Below are positions 16,989 through 25,834 of a stretch of DNA of 64,000 nt, piece after piece. Each line of letters opens with the position of its first letter. Within the stretch, counting starts at the first letter, position 1. The stretch is from positions 5,329,217-5,393,216 of the forward strand of contig NZ_KI912266.1 of NCBI RefSeq assembly GCF_000235425.2, given 5' to 3'. The stretch comes from Pseudofrankia saprophytica (lineage in GTDB: Bacteria > Actinomycetota > Actinomycetes > Frankiales > Frankiaceae). The translations under genes were made by a program, and so were the position numbers. The notes under the pieces were generated by a model, which worked only from the letters and a program-made list of their open reading frames with translations, had not been told where the DNA came from and searched no databases.

Positions 16989-18275
16989 GTGGAACTAGCT
17001 GCGAGGAGGCCGGCCATCGAGCGCACCAGCACCGTCGTCATCGGCGCGGGGCACGCGGGCCTCGCCGCGAGCCACTTCCTGAGCGACCGGTCGGTCGACC
17101 ACGTCGTGCTCGAACGCGGCGAGGTGGCGAACTCCTGGCGACGCGAACGCTGGGACTCCCTGCGGCTGCTCACTCCCAACTGGCAGACCCACCTGCCGAA
17201 CCAGCGCTACGAAGGCCCCGATCCCGACGGCTACATGACGATGGGCGAGGTGATCGGGTTCATCGAGCGCTTCGCCGAAGTCTCGCGCGCTCCCGTCCGC
17301 ACCGGCACGAACGTGTCGTCGGTGCGACACGCAGATGACGGATACGACGTCATAACGAGCCACGGCGAGATTCGCTGCCAGACCGTGGTCATCGCGAGCG
17401 GCGCCTGCAACCGACCGACGGTGCCGCCGTTCGCCGAGGCGGTGCCGTCGGCCGTCGAGCAGCTGACGCCGTTCGACTACCGCGGCCCCGACGAGCTGCC
17501 CGACGGCGGCGTCCTCGTCGTCGGAGCGTCGGCGACCGGCGTGCAGCTCGCGGCCGAGCTGGCGCGGTCGGGCCGGCCGGTGACCCTGTCGGTGGGCGAG
17601 CACGTGCGGCTGCCGCGCCTGTACCGCGGGCGCGACGTGCTGTGGTGGATGGACGCGTCGGGCGTGTGGGACCAGCGGCACGATCAGGTCGACGACCTCA
17701 CCCGGGCGCGGCGGCTGCCCTCGCCGCAGCTCGTCGGGACGCCCGAGCGCCGGACGCTCGATCTCAACGCGCTCGCCGCGATGGGCGTCGAGCTGGTGGG
17801 CCGCTGGGCGGCGGTGCGCGACGGCGAAGCGCTGTTCTCCGGCGGCCTGCGCAACCTGTTCTCGCTCGCGGACCTCAAGCTGGAACGCCTGCTGGACACG
17901 TTCGACGAATGGGCCCGGATGGACGGCGCCCGAGTGGACGGGGCCCGGGCGCGCGGCGAGCTCGGCGGTCCCGAGCGGTTCGCGCCGACGAAGGTGCCCG
18001 AGACGACGCGGCTGCGACTCGACCTGGGCAGCGGGGAGATCCGGGCGATCGTGTGGGCGACGGGCTTCCGACCCGACTACCAGTGGCTCGACCTGCCGGC
18101 CCTGGACGCGAAGGGCCGCCTGCGCCACGAGGGCGGCGTGCTCGGCGTCCCGGGCCTGTACGCGCTGGGCCTGCCGCTGCTGCGGCGGCGGAAGTCCACC
18201 TTCATCCACGGCATCGAGGACGACGCGCGCGAGGTGATCGACCACCTCGCCGGGTACCTGGCCGAGCGCCGCTGA
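16989..18275 (+). CDS. FAD-dependent NAD(P)H monooxygenase-like oxidoreductase
   Basis: 428 residues. FAD-binding GAGHAGLAASHFL at the N-terminus, NSWRRERWDSL and LLTPNWQTHLP as in YdcF/CzcO-type flavin monooxygenases, a second dinucleotide fold VVGASATGVQLA near residue 180, and the ATGFRPDY motif near the C-terminus. Substrate unknown. GTG 16989 is the only start near the conserved N-terminus; no good ribosome binding site precedes it, so leaderless translation is possible. Divergent from osmC. Confidence 0.88.
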   Translation: MELAARRPAIERTSTVVIGAGHAGLAASHFLSDRSVDHVVLERGEVANSWRRERWDSLRLLTPNWQTHLPNQRYEGPDPDGYMTMGEVIGFIERFAEVSRAPVRTGTNVSSVRHADDGYDVITSHGEIRCQTVVIASGACNRPTVPPFAEAVPSAVEQLTPFDYRGPDELPDGGVLVVGASATGVQLAAELARSGRPVTLSVGEHVRLPRLYRGRDVLWWMDASGVWDQRHDQVDDLTRARRLPSPQLVGTPERRTLDLNALAAMGVELVGRWAAVRDGEALFSGGLRNLFSLADLKLERLLDTFDEWARMDGARVDGARARGELGGPERFAPTKVPETTRLRLDLGSGEIRAIVWATGFRPDYQWLDLPALDAKGRLRHEGGVLGVPGLYALGLPLLRRRKSTFIHGIEDDAREVIDHLAGYLAERR

Positions 18276-18345
18276 CCGCACGTCGTCGACGGCCGAGGCT
18301 CGCGCGTGGCCGCGCACCCGCCCGGATCCCTGCCACGACGCGCGC

Positions 18346-19569
18346 CTAGACCAGGCCGTGGTTCGGTGGCAGCACGCCGTTGATGATGTGGTTGCCGTTG
18401 TGCACGTACTTCCAGCGCGCCGGGTCATGCAGGGTGTGCGTACGGGCATTGCGCCAGTGACGGTCCAGGTCGTGCGCCGCGTCGGACGCCGAGGCGCCCA
18501 TCAGCCCGAAGATCTCGCTGGCGACCTCGACGGCGACGTCGCCGCCGAACGCCTTCGCCTCGGCCACCGCCAGTGACGCCGCGCCCGCGGCCTCGGCACT
18601 GGGCCGGGGCCCCTGTGCGGCCGCCGCGTCGAGCGTCTCGGCCGCCCGCCGCAGCAGCGCCTCCGCGGCGTGGACCTTGGCGCCGAGCTGGCCGAAGCGC
18701 AGGAGCACGTGCGGCTCGTCGGCGGCGCGTTCCTCGGCGGCCTCGAACCACGGCCGGGCCTGCTCGCGCACGAACCGCGCGCCGTCGGCGAGCGCGGCGC
18801 CCGCGATGCCGACGTCGATGGCCGCGTGCAGGATCTGGCCGAACGCGCCGGCCACCTGCGGCCGCTCGTACGTGTGCCAGTGCGCCACGACGTTCTCCGG
18901 GGCGACGGCCACGTCCGTCAGCCGCGTCGTGCCGCTCATCGTCGCCCGCTGCCCGAAGGCGCTCCAGTCCTGCAGCACCTCCACGCCGTCCGCGTCACGC
19001 GGGACGTACGCGACCACCAGCCGGTCCGCCTCGTCGAGCGCGAACACCGGGATCCACGTCGCCGTCAACGCGCCCGTGCAGTAGTACTTGGTGCCGTTCA
19101 GGCGCAGCGTCCCGTCGGCCGCCGGCAGCAGCCGGGTCCGCATGTCCATGACGTGCTTCGTGCCGCGCTCCGACAGGGCGTTGCCGAACCGCGCGCCCGT
19201 CAGCACGTCGCCCAGCAGCCGCCGCTGCTGCTCCTCGGTGCCGTCGTGGCGCAGGACCGAGACGAACACGTAGTGGTTCTGCGGCACCTGCGCCACCGAC
19301 GGGTCCGCGACCGCGAGCCGCCGGAACACCTCGGCGAGGGTCACGGCCGACACGTCGGCGCCGCCGAGGCGCGCCGGCACCGTCAGTCCGAGCAGCCCAC
19401 TGCGGCCCAGCGCCGCGAGCTCCTCCACCGGCACCCGCGCCTGCCGGTCGCGCTCGGCCGCGCCGTCGCGCAGCGTCGCGGCGAACGCGTCGGCGATCTG
19501 GAGCGCCTCGGCGTCGGAGCCAACGACGTGCGCACCGACGGCTTCGCCGCCGACGGCCCCGTGGCTCAC
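18346..19569 (-). CDS. Acyl-CoA dehydrogenase-fold flavin monooxygenase (DszC/SfnC-like)
   Basis: 407 residues. Acyl-CoA dehydrogenase fold with the N-terminal helical, middle beta (GTKYYCTGAL, WSAFGQRATMSGT) and C-terminal helical domains. The RHWRNARTHTLHDPARWK tail is typical of the DszC/SfnC branch, which uses FMNH2 and oxygen to oxidise sulfur or aromatic compounds rather than dehydrogenating CoA esters. GTG 19569 overlaps the upstream gene by GTGA. Third gene of a leftward SsuD/SfnG/DszC-like operon. Confidence 0.85.
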   Translation of the reverse strand: MSHGAVGGEAVGAHVVGSDAEALQIADAFAATLRDGAAERDRQARVPVEELAALGRSGLLGLTVPARLGGADVSAVTLAEVFRRLAVADPSVAQVPQNHYVFVSVLRHDGTEEQQRRLLGDVLTGARFGNALSERGTKHVMDMRTRLLPAADGTLRLNGTKYYCTGALTATWIPVFALDEADRLVVAYVPRDADGVEVLQDWSAFGQRATMSGTTRLTDVAVAPENVVAHWHTYERPQVAGAFGQILHAAIDVGIAGAALADGARFVREQARPWFEAAEERAADEPHVLLRFGQLGAKVHAAEALLRRAAETLDAAAAQGPRPSAEAAGAASLAVAEAKAFGGDVAVEVASEIFGLMGASASDAAHDLDRHWRNARTHTLHDPARWKYVHNGNHIINGVLPPNHGLV

Positions 19570-20675
19570 GGCGCCACCGCCCATCCCCCACCGGCGGATG
19601 GCACCAGGCGGCGGACCCGGGGGATGACCTCCTCGGCGAACCGCCGCATCTCCGGTTCGAACGGCTGGAACTGCAGCATGAAGGTCTCGATCCCCTCGGC
19701 GTGGAAGTCGCGGATCCGCTCGGCGACCTGGTCGTAGGTGCCGACGAGGCCGGCCGCGGTCCCGCCGTTGGTGCCGATCGCGGGGAACTGGGCGTGGGTC
19801 TGGAACATCACCGCCTTGGTGTCGATGTGCTTCAACATCTCCGCCACCTTCGGCTCGTCCCTGGCCGCGATCTCCCAGGCGAACGCGAGTGCCTCGCGCG
19901 CCTGCGCCTCGGTCTCGCGCGCGATCACGAACGCCGACAGCCCGAAGCGCAGCGGCGGCTGGCCGGCGCGCCCACGGCTCGCGACGTCGGCGACGATGGC
20001 GCGCACCCGCTCGATCGGCTGGCCGTTGATGAAGTACAGGTCCGCGAGGTCGGCGCCCAGCGCGCGCGCCGGCTCGGACTCGCCGCCGAGATAGATACGC
20101 GGGCGGTCCCGGAAGCGGTCCTCGGGGCGCAGCAGGTAGCCGTCGACGTCGAAGTGCCGGCCGTGGAACGTCGTGCGCCGGCCTTCGAGGAGCGAGCGCG
20201 CGACCGTCAGCCATTCGCGGCCGTAGGCGTAGCGCTCGTCGTGTTCGAGGAACGGCAGCCCGGCCTTCTCGATCTCGGGCTTGTACCAGGCGTTGACCAG
20301 GTTGATGGCGAACCGGCCCTGGCTGATCTCCTCGATCTGCAGGGCCTGCTTGGCCAGCACGACCGGGTGGTACAGGAACGGCTTGATCGCCGTGATGATC
20401 TCGATGCGCTCCGTCGCCTCGGCCAGCGCGGCCGACGCGGTCCATGCCTCCAGGCCGTCGAGCTCGTCGCTCCAAGGGTTGATCGTGTGCTGGGCGACCA
20501 GCGTCGTGTCGTAGCCGAGCGCCTCGGCCTCGACGATCTGCCGCCGGTTGCGCAGGTAGCTGGCGTCGGGCGGGTCGTCGGGGTGGTGCAGCGACGCCCA
20601 GGTCCCGTTGATCAGCGCCCAGACGCCGAAGCGCAGCGGGTGCGTCGCACCGCCCGCCGGCGGGTGCCCGCTCAT
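19566..20675 (-). CDS. LLM-class flavin monooxygenase, dimethylsulfone monooxygenase (SfnG)-like
   Basis: 369 residues, luciferase-like TIM barrel. KQALQIEEISQGRFAINLVN, PFLEHDERYAYG and IYLGGESEPARALG follow the SfnG pattern (FMNH2-dependent C-S cleavage of dimethylsulfone). It lies between an SsuD-like and a DszC-like gene and overlaps both by 4 bp, so one polycistron handles successive sulfur oxidations (inference). Substrate not certain. Confidence 0.85.
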   Translation of the reverse strand: MSGHPPAGGATHPLRFGVWALINGTWASLHHPDDPPDASYLRNRRQIVEAEALGYDTTLVAQHTINPWSDELDGLEAWTASAALAEATERIEIITAIKPFLYHPVVLAKQALQIEEISQGRFAINLVNAWYKPEIEKAGLPFLEHDERYAYGREWLTVARSLLEGRRTTFHGRHFDVDGYLLRPEDRFRDRPRIYLGGESEPARALGADLADLYFINGQPIERVRAIVADVASRGRAGQPPLRFGLSAFVIARETEAQAREALAFAWEIAARDEPKVAEMLKHIDTKAVMFQTHAQFPAIGTNGGTAAGLVGTYDQVAERIRDFHAEGIETFMLQFQPFEPEMRRFAEEVIPRVRRLVPSAGGGWAVAP

Positions 20676-21826
20676 CGCCGCCCCTCCCCCACGAGCGTGC
20701 CGTAGCCAAGCGCGGCGTCGCCGCCAGGCAGGCCCTCGGTCTCCTGGAGGGCGGGCAGCACCAGCTCGGCGAACCGGTACGCCTCCTCAAGCAGCGGGAC
20801 GCCGGAGAGGATGAAGGTGGAGATGCCGACGGCCTGGAAGTCGCGCAGCCGGCGCAGGACGGTCGCGGGCGAGCCGACGATCGCCGTCGCCGCGCCGGGG
20901 CGCACCAGGCCGAAGCCCGACCACAGCGCGTCGTCGAACTCGAGCGCTCGCGGGTCGTCCGGGATCTGGCCGCCGTGCAGCGCCAGCTGGTGCTGCTGGA
21001 CCTGCGAATCGGTGCCCGCGAACGCCCGCTGGATCGAGGCGACGACGGCCGGGTCCATGGTGCGCAGGATGCGGGCGGCCTCGGCCCAGGCCTCCTCGTC
21101 GGTGTCGCGGACGACGACGTACAGCCGGATCCCGTAGCGCAGGGTCCGCCCGAGCTCGGCGGCACGCGCCGCGACCCGGCCGATCCGCTCGGCGGTGTTG
21201 GCCGGGGTGTCGCCGTAGACGAGGTAGGTGTCGATGTGGCGCGCGGCGACCTCGACCGCGGCAGGCGACGCTCCGCCGAACCACAGCGGTGGCGTGGGCT
21301 TCTGCACCGACGGCAGCGCCAGCTTGCCGCCCCGCACCGTGACGAAGTCGCCTTCGACGTCGACGACCTCGCCGGCGACGGCGGCCCGCCACGCCGGGAT
21401 CCACTCGTCGGTGTAGCGGTAGCGGTCGTCGTGGGCGAGCGTCGAGCCCATCGAGGCGAGCGTGGCGGCGTCACCGTTGACGATGTTCAGCAGGACGCGC
21501 CCGCGGGTGAACTGGTCGAGCGTGACGGTCATCTTGGCGGCCAGCATCGGTGACAACAGCGGCGGGTGGACGGCCAGCAGGAAGCGCATCCGCTCGGTGT
21601 GCGAGGCGAGGGCGGCGGCCAGGATGTGGACGTCGTGCGGGCCGGTGGCCAGCAGCGCGCCATCGAAACCCAGACCGTCGATGGCACCCGCGAGCTGCTT
21701 GAGGTAGGCGAAGTCCACGTCGCGCACGCCACTGGGTGACCATGGCGCGCGGCCGTCCGGGGCGGTGAGGTACCAGAGGACCTCGGGGTCGGGCGAGGAT
21801 GACGAGCGGGTCCCGGGCGAAGCCAC
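20672..21826 (-). CDS. ssuD: Alkanesulfonate monooxygenase-like LLM protein (SsuD family)
   Basis: 384 residues. SsuD signature near the C-terminus (FILSGVPLLEEAYRFAEL), an Arg-rich active-site region and GRVLLNIVNGD. Uses FMNH2 to release sulfite from sulfonates. GTG 21826 lies 6 bases after a TAGAAT -10 box, so the transcript is probably leaderless. First gene of the leftward operon and divergent from a DszC-like gene. Confidence 0.87.
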   Translation of the reverse strand: MASPGTRSSSSPDPEVLWYLTAPDGRAPWSPSGVRDVDFAYLKQLAGAIDGLGFDGALLATGPHDVHILAAALASHTERMRFLLAVHPPLLSPMLAAKMTVTLDQFTRGRVLLNIVNGDAATLASMGSTLAHDDRYRYTDEWIPAWRAAVAGEVVDVEGDFVTVRGGKLALPSVQKPTPPLWFGGASPAAVEVAARHIDTYLVYGDTPANTAERIGRVAARAAELGRTLRYGIRLYVVVRDTDEEAWAEAARILRTMDPAVVASIQRAFAGTDSQVQQHQLALHGGQIPDDPRALEFDDALWSGFGLVRPGAATAIVGSPATVLRRLRDFQAVGISTFILSGVPLLEEAYRFAELVLPALQETEGLPGGDAALGYGTLVGEGRR

Positions 21827-21832
21827 GGGAGA

Positions 21833-21862
21833 ATTCTACAAAACCGCTGGTTAAGGTACCTT
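21833..21862 (-). promoter_or_regulatory. Leaderless promoter and palindrome for the leftward sulfonate operon
   Basis: On the minus strand TAGAAT (21838-21833) is followed by 6 bases and GTG. A perfect 10-bp palindrome AAGGTACCTT (21853-21862) lies near the -35 position, flanked by AAAAC and GTTTT almost symmetrically. Likely operator for the divergent pair. Confidence 0.5.
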
Positions 21863-21932
21863 TTCGACAGTTTTCACCCCACGTGTCGCCGCACTCGGCC
21901 GCAGCGCCGAACCCACCACCGGGAGTCGACGC

Positions 21933-23189
21933 ATGACCACCTCCGTGCAATCCGCTCTCGCCGCGCGCGGGCTGCTGGACCGGGCGTTCCCACCACCGCG
22001 TCTGAACGACGAGGAGCGCGGCGTTCTCGGCCGCCTTCAGGCCGTGCTCGACGAGCAGGTCGAGCCGGCCGCCGCCGAGCACGACGCGCGGGGGCGCTAC
22101 CCGGCCTCGTCGATCACCGCGCTCAAGCCGACGGGCATCACCTTCGCCTCCCTGCCCCGCGAGCTCGGCGGCATCGCCGCGTCACACCGGCTGACGCTGG
22201 AGGCGCAGGTGCGCATGGCCGTCGCGGACAGCTCCGTCGCGCAGATCTTCCGCGTCCATGAGGATTGCGTCCGCGAGCTGCACATCACCGCGGGCCCGGA
22301 GCTGCGGACCCGGCTGGGCGAGCTGCTCGTCACCCAGCGCCAGGTCATCGGCCTGGCCGCGGCGGAGAACGGCCGGCGCGTCGACAGCCCGATGACGACG
22401 CTCGCGCACCGCCGCGACGACGGCTCCTACCTGCTCGACGGCACCAAGATCTACACCACCGGCGCCGCAGGCTCGGACCTGATCGCCGTGGCCGCCTTCG
22501 ACCCGGTCGCCGGGGCAGCCAACCCGCTGGACGGCGTCAGGACGTTCCTCGTGCCGCCGGACGCGCCGGGCGTACGCATCGCCTACGACTGGGACGCGCT
22601 CGGCCAGCGGGCCACCGAGTCGGGAACCATCACCTTCACCGAGGTCGAGGTCTCCCCGCTGCTCGGCGGCCTGCTGGCCACCGGGCTCATGCCGCACTCC
22701 GGGCCGCGTTTCCAGGCGGGCTTCGCCGCCGAGCTGGTCGGCCTCGGCATCGCCGCGCTGCGCGCCGCCGCGCCGTTCGTCCGCGACCGCAGCCGACCAT
22801 GGCCGTCGGCCGACGTCGAGCAGGCCTCCGAGGACCCCACCGTCCGGGCCCTGGCCGGCGAGCTGACCGCCGATCTCGTCGCCGCCTACACCGCCGTCAT
22901 CGCCACCGGCGACCTGCTCGACGCCTTCGAGGCGGGCCAGGTCGACCGCACGCAGCTGGCCGTGCCCATCTACGCCGCCAAGGCCACGGCCAGCCGCGCC
23001 GCCGTCCGCGCGACCTCGGAGATCTTCGCACTGATGGGCACCCGGTCCGCGAGGCGCGAGCTCGGCTTCGACCGCTTCTGGCGCAACGCGCGCACGCTCT
23101 CGCTGCACGACCCGGTCGCCTGGAAGCACATCGAGATCGGCCGCCACGTACTCGAAGGCTGGGAGCCCGAGCCGGGCCTGTACCAGTGA
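21933..23189 (+). CDS. Acyl-CoA dehydrogenase-fold monooxygenase (DszC-like)
   Basis: 418 residues, same branch as the product of 18346-19569: DGTKIYTTGAAGSD, WDALGQRATESGT and FDRFWRNARTLSLHDPVAWK. Predicted FMNH2-dependent oxygenase on a sulfur or related substrate. ATG 21933. It is divergent from the SsuD/SfnG/DszC-like operon and shares its regulatory region, so the cluster holds two DszC paralogues. Confidence 0.85.
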   Translation: MTTSVQSALAARGLLDRAFPPPRLNDEERGVLGRLQAVLDEQVEPAAAEHDARGRYPASSITALKPTGITFASLPRELGGIAASHRLTLEAQVRMAVADSSVAQIFRVHEDCVRELHITAGPELRTRLGELLVTQRQVIGLAAAENGRRVDSPMTTLAHRRDDGSYLLDGTKIYTTGAAGSDLIAVAAFDPVAGAANPLDGVRTFLVPPDAPGVRIAYDWDALGQRATESGTITFTEVEVSPLLGGLLATGLMPHSGPRFQAGFAAELVGLGIAALRAAAPFVRDRSRPWPSADVEQASEDPTVRALAGELTADLVAAYTAVIATGDLLDAFEAGQVDRTQLAVPIYAAKATASRAAVRATSEIFALMGTRSARRELGFDRFWRNARTLSLHDPVAWKHIEIGRHVLEGWEPEPGLYQ

Positions 23190-23267
23190 CGCAGGCGCCC
23201 GCTCCCCCGCTCCCTGAAGATCGCCGTGACCGTGTCGCCGTCGTCGCGAATGCGGCAGAATCACGAC

Positions 23268-23284
23268 GCCGGCAACACGCCGGC
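23268..23284. terminator. Short GC hairpin after the DszC-like gene
   Basis: GCCGGC-AACAC-GCCGGC, perfect 6-bp arms, 79 bases after the stop codon; no U-run. Weak terminator candidate. Confidence 0.3.
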
Positions 23285-23318
23285 GGCGATCAGGGCTTCG
23301 CTTGTGAGGGTGAAGAAC

Positions 23319-23860
23319 ATGGGCGCGACGGTGACCGCGGTCAGCAGCAAAGGCCAGTACTCGTTCACCAAGCCGAACCGGGACAGCATCACGTTGCTGG
23401 CCGGGCTCGGGGTAGAAGGGGACGTGCACGCGGGTGTGACGGTCAGGCATCGCTCACGCGTCGCGCGGGATCCCACCCAGCCCAATCTGCGGCAGGTCCA
23501 CCTCATCCACGAGGAACTCTTCGCCGAGGTAGGTGGCAAGGATTCACGGTAGCGCCCGGTGAACTCGGCGAGAACATCACGACACGTGGCATCGCTCTGC
23601 TCGACCTGCCCGTCGGCACATTGCTGCACATCGGCGCCGAGGCGGTCGTGGAGGTCACTGGTCTGCGCAATCCCTGCCGCCAGATCGACAACTTCCAGGA
23701 GGGGCTGCTGAAGCAGGTCGTGGGCCGCGATGAGGCGGGGAATATCGTGCGCAAGGCCGGAATCATGAGCATCGTGAGACAGGGCGGTACGGTGCGTCCC
23801 AGCGACACCATCATCGTGGAGCTTCCCGGCAAGCCGTACCGGCCACTGGAGCCGGTTTAG
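23319..23860 (+). pseudogene. MOSC-domain protein gene, frameshifted
   Basis: Two adjacent frames together give one MOSC domain of the YiiM type. Frame 1 (from ATG 23319) runs VTAVSSKGQYSFTKP...RQVHLIHEELFAEVGGK and stops at 23552. Frame 2 continues GFTVAPGELGENI...TGLRNPCRQID (conserved Cys) to the stop at 23860. The break is at AAGGATTC near 23538-23545, where one missing G would restore the frame. MOSC proteins handle sulfur or molybdenum-cofactor chemistry, fitting the adjacent cluster. It may be a real mutation or a sequencing error in the G-run. Confidence 0.85.
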
Positions 23861-23965
23861 CGTTGCCTTAGGCAAGGCTCTGTCTGCCCGCTCGACGAGT
23901 CAGACCCAGCAGCGGCCTGGCTGCTCCCCTCGCGCGTCGTGGAGGCACCTGGGGATCCTGCACGT

Positions 23966-24022
23966 CCTGTCAGACGTCGGGGCCACGAAACGGTACTGGT
24001 CGTGGCCCCGACGTCTGACAGG
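23966..24022. repeat. Dispersed hairpin element, copy A
   Basis: Perfect 23-bp inverted arms beginning CCTGTCAGACGTCGGG around an 11-base loop AACGGTACTGG. Related flanks (GGCACCTGGGGATCC before, GGATTCCCCG and a GCGGCCGCGCGC patch after) recur at copy B, so the unit is about 120 bp. It sits between the MOSC pseudogene and an LLM gene, convergent to both. Confidence 0.9.
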
Positions 24023-24095
24023 ATTCCCCGCAACGTCGGACACGATGAGGGGGCGGCCGCGCGCAGGGTGAACGTGCCGGGCGCGGCGCATCAGG

Positions 24096-25013
24096 TCACA
24101 CCGCGGCGAGCTCCCCACGCAGCGCGGCGAGCAGTTCCAGCGTCCTGGTCCACTCCCGCTCGTCGCCGACCGGGCCGACGACCAGCTCGGTGACGCCGGC
24201 CGCCGCGAACTCACCGAGGGCCCGCGCCACCGCGTCCTCGTCACCGGCGATGACCGTCTCCTCGACACCCGAGCGTCCCTGGCGCTCCAGCACGGCCCGG
24301 TAGCCCGGGAACTGGGAGGCGAACCCGACCTGCTCGGCGACCCACCGCCGGGTGGCGTCGGGATCCGCGGTCACGCTCGCCACCACCGTCGCCACGATCC
24401 GGGGAGCCGGCCTCCCGGCACTCGTGGCCGCTTCGGTGAGGGTCGGGGCGATGTAGTCCCCGATCAGCTCGGAACCGGTCCACACGGTCACGGTGCCGTC
24501 GGCGAGCTCGCCTGCGATCCGCAGCATCACCGGCCCGAGCGCGGACAGCAGCACCGACGGCGGTGGCGTGTTCGGCGCGTCGACCGCGCCGGTCGCGGTG
24601 AGTGTCTCCCCGTGGTAATCAACCTGCTCGCCGCGCAGCAGCGGCAGCAGCGCCGACAGGTACTCGCGGACATGCCGAGCCGGTTTGTCGTACGAGTAGC
24701 CGAACATGCCCTCGATGATCGGTGGATGGCTCGGGCCGACCCCGAGCGTGAACGGCTGCCCGCTGACCGCCTGCACGGTCAGCGCCTGTCCCGCAAGCGC
24801 GATCGGGTGCCGGGGGTAGGTCTGCACGATGGCCGTGCCCAGCGCGAGGCCCGGTGCCGCCTGAGCGCTGAGGGCGGCGACCGTGAGCGCGTCCCAGGAG
24901 AAGATCTGGCTGAAGTAGGCGCTGTCGAGGCCGGCGGCCGCGGCGGCCCGGACCTGGTCGATGAGCGCCTGTGGGCTCGGGCCGACCCCGTTGACGTACA
25001 GACCGATCTTCAC
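24096..25013 (-). CDS. LLM-class F420-type oxidoreductase
   Basis: 305 residues. Luciferase-like barrel: MKIGLYVNGVG start, AYFSQIFSWDAL, LGTAIVQTYPRHP, GQPFTLGVGPSHP. These resemble the F420-dependent LLM subfamily common in actinobacteria; FMN cannot be excluded. GTG 25013 has GGAGGGATC directly upstream, which decides against the longer frame. Divergent from a TetR regulator gene. Confidence 0.85.
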   Translation of the reverse strand: MKIGLYVNGVGPSPQALIDQVRAAAAAGLDSAYFSQIFSWDALTVAALSAQAAPGLALGTAIVQTYPRHPIALAGQALTVQAVSGQPFTLGVGPSHPPIIEGMFGYSYDKPARHVREYLSALLPLLRGEQVDYHGETLTATGAVDAPNTPPPSVLLSALGPVMLRIAGELADGTVTVWTGSELIGDYIAPTLTEAATSAGRPAPRIVATVVASVTADPDATRRWVAEQVGFASQFPGYRAVLERQGRSGVEETVIAGDEDAVARALGEFAAAGVTELVVGPVGDEREWTRTLELLAALRGELAAV

Positions 25014-25119
25014 GATCCCTCCAAGGTGAATCGGACGTTCCGGTTCCGCTACCAGGCGGACCGTAACATGAACCTCCAGTTCCGTTTCGTTGAGGGGTTC
25101 GATCGAAGGGGTCGCCGTC

Positions 25120-25674
25120 GTGCGCACCGACGCCCGCCGTAACCGCGAGCTCATCGTCACCACCGCGAGCAGGCTGCTCACCCAGCACGGGGCGGCGGTG
25201 TCGATGGAGGAGATCGCGCGCACGGCCGGCCTCGGCGTCGGAACGCTCTATCGGCACTTCCCGGACCGGCGGACCCTCCTGGAGGACATCGCCGCGGACG
25301 CCGTCGGGCAGCTGCTCGCGGCGGGCCACGCCGAACAGGCCCGGAGCCTGACCGGGTGGGAGGTCCTGCTCCAACTGGTGCGGCGCTGCACGGACCTGCC
25401 GCTGGCCCTGATCAAGGAGCTGGCCGGCGGCCAGCCACCGCGTTCCCAGGTCCAGGACCTGGTCACGGAGCTCAACGCCCTGCTGGCGCAGATCGCCGCG
25501 CGGGCGCAGCGCGAAGGGTCGCTGCGCGCCGACATCCCGCCCGCCGAGGTCGTCGGCCTGCTCAACGTCATGCTCTGCCGCCCGGGCGCCCGCGCCGACG
25601 ACCACCTCACGACCGTGATGCTCGACGGCCTGCGGGCCGATGGCGGCCCACGCGCCGACAGACCGGCCGACTAA
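25120..25674 (+). CDS. TetR/AcrR-family regulator
   Basis: 184 residues. N-terminal HTH with MEEIARTAGLGVGTLYRHFPDRRTLLEDI; the C-terminal ligand domain resembles SdiA-like regulators with PPAEVVGLLNVMLCRPG. GTG 25120 follows GAAGGGG; an upstream TTG at 25090 is less likely. Divergent from the LLM gene, so it probably represses that gene and itself. The 106-bp gap holds several TTCCG half-sites but no clean palindrome. Confidence 0.88.
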   Translation: MRTDARRNRELIVTTASRLLTQHGAAVSMEEIARTAGLGVGTLYRHFPDRRTLLEDIAADAVGQLLAAGHAEQARSLTGWEVLLQLVRRCTDLPLALIKELAGGQPPRSQVQDLVTELNALLAQIAARAQREGSLRADIPPAEVVGLLNVMLCRPGARADDHLTTVMLDGLRADGGPRADRPAD

Positions 25675-25834
25675 CCAGGTAACGGAGACGCATCAGAAGG
25701 CCGCTCTCGCTCGGCGACCTCGCGACCTTGATCCAAGTTTGACGGGGCCACCGTGTCGCGAGGAACAGAGACGCCAGGCACCGGGCACCGGTCCATAGAG
25801 CCGTGCTTTGCCGGACAGGCTGGACCAGGGCTGG

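Noticed and set aside
19570-21474. Upstream extension of the DszC-like frame to 1042 codons
   Set aside because: The extension is the wrong frame of two well-supported LLM genes; the real start is GTG 19569.
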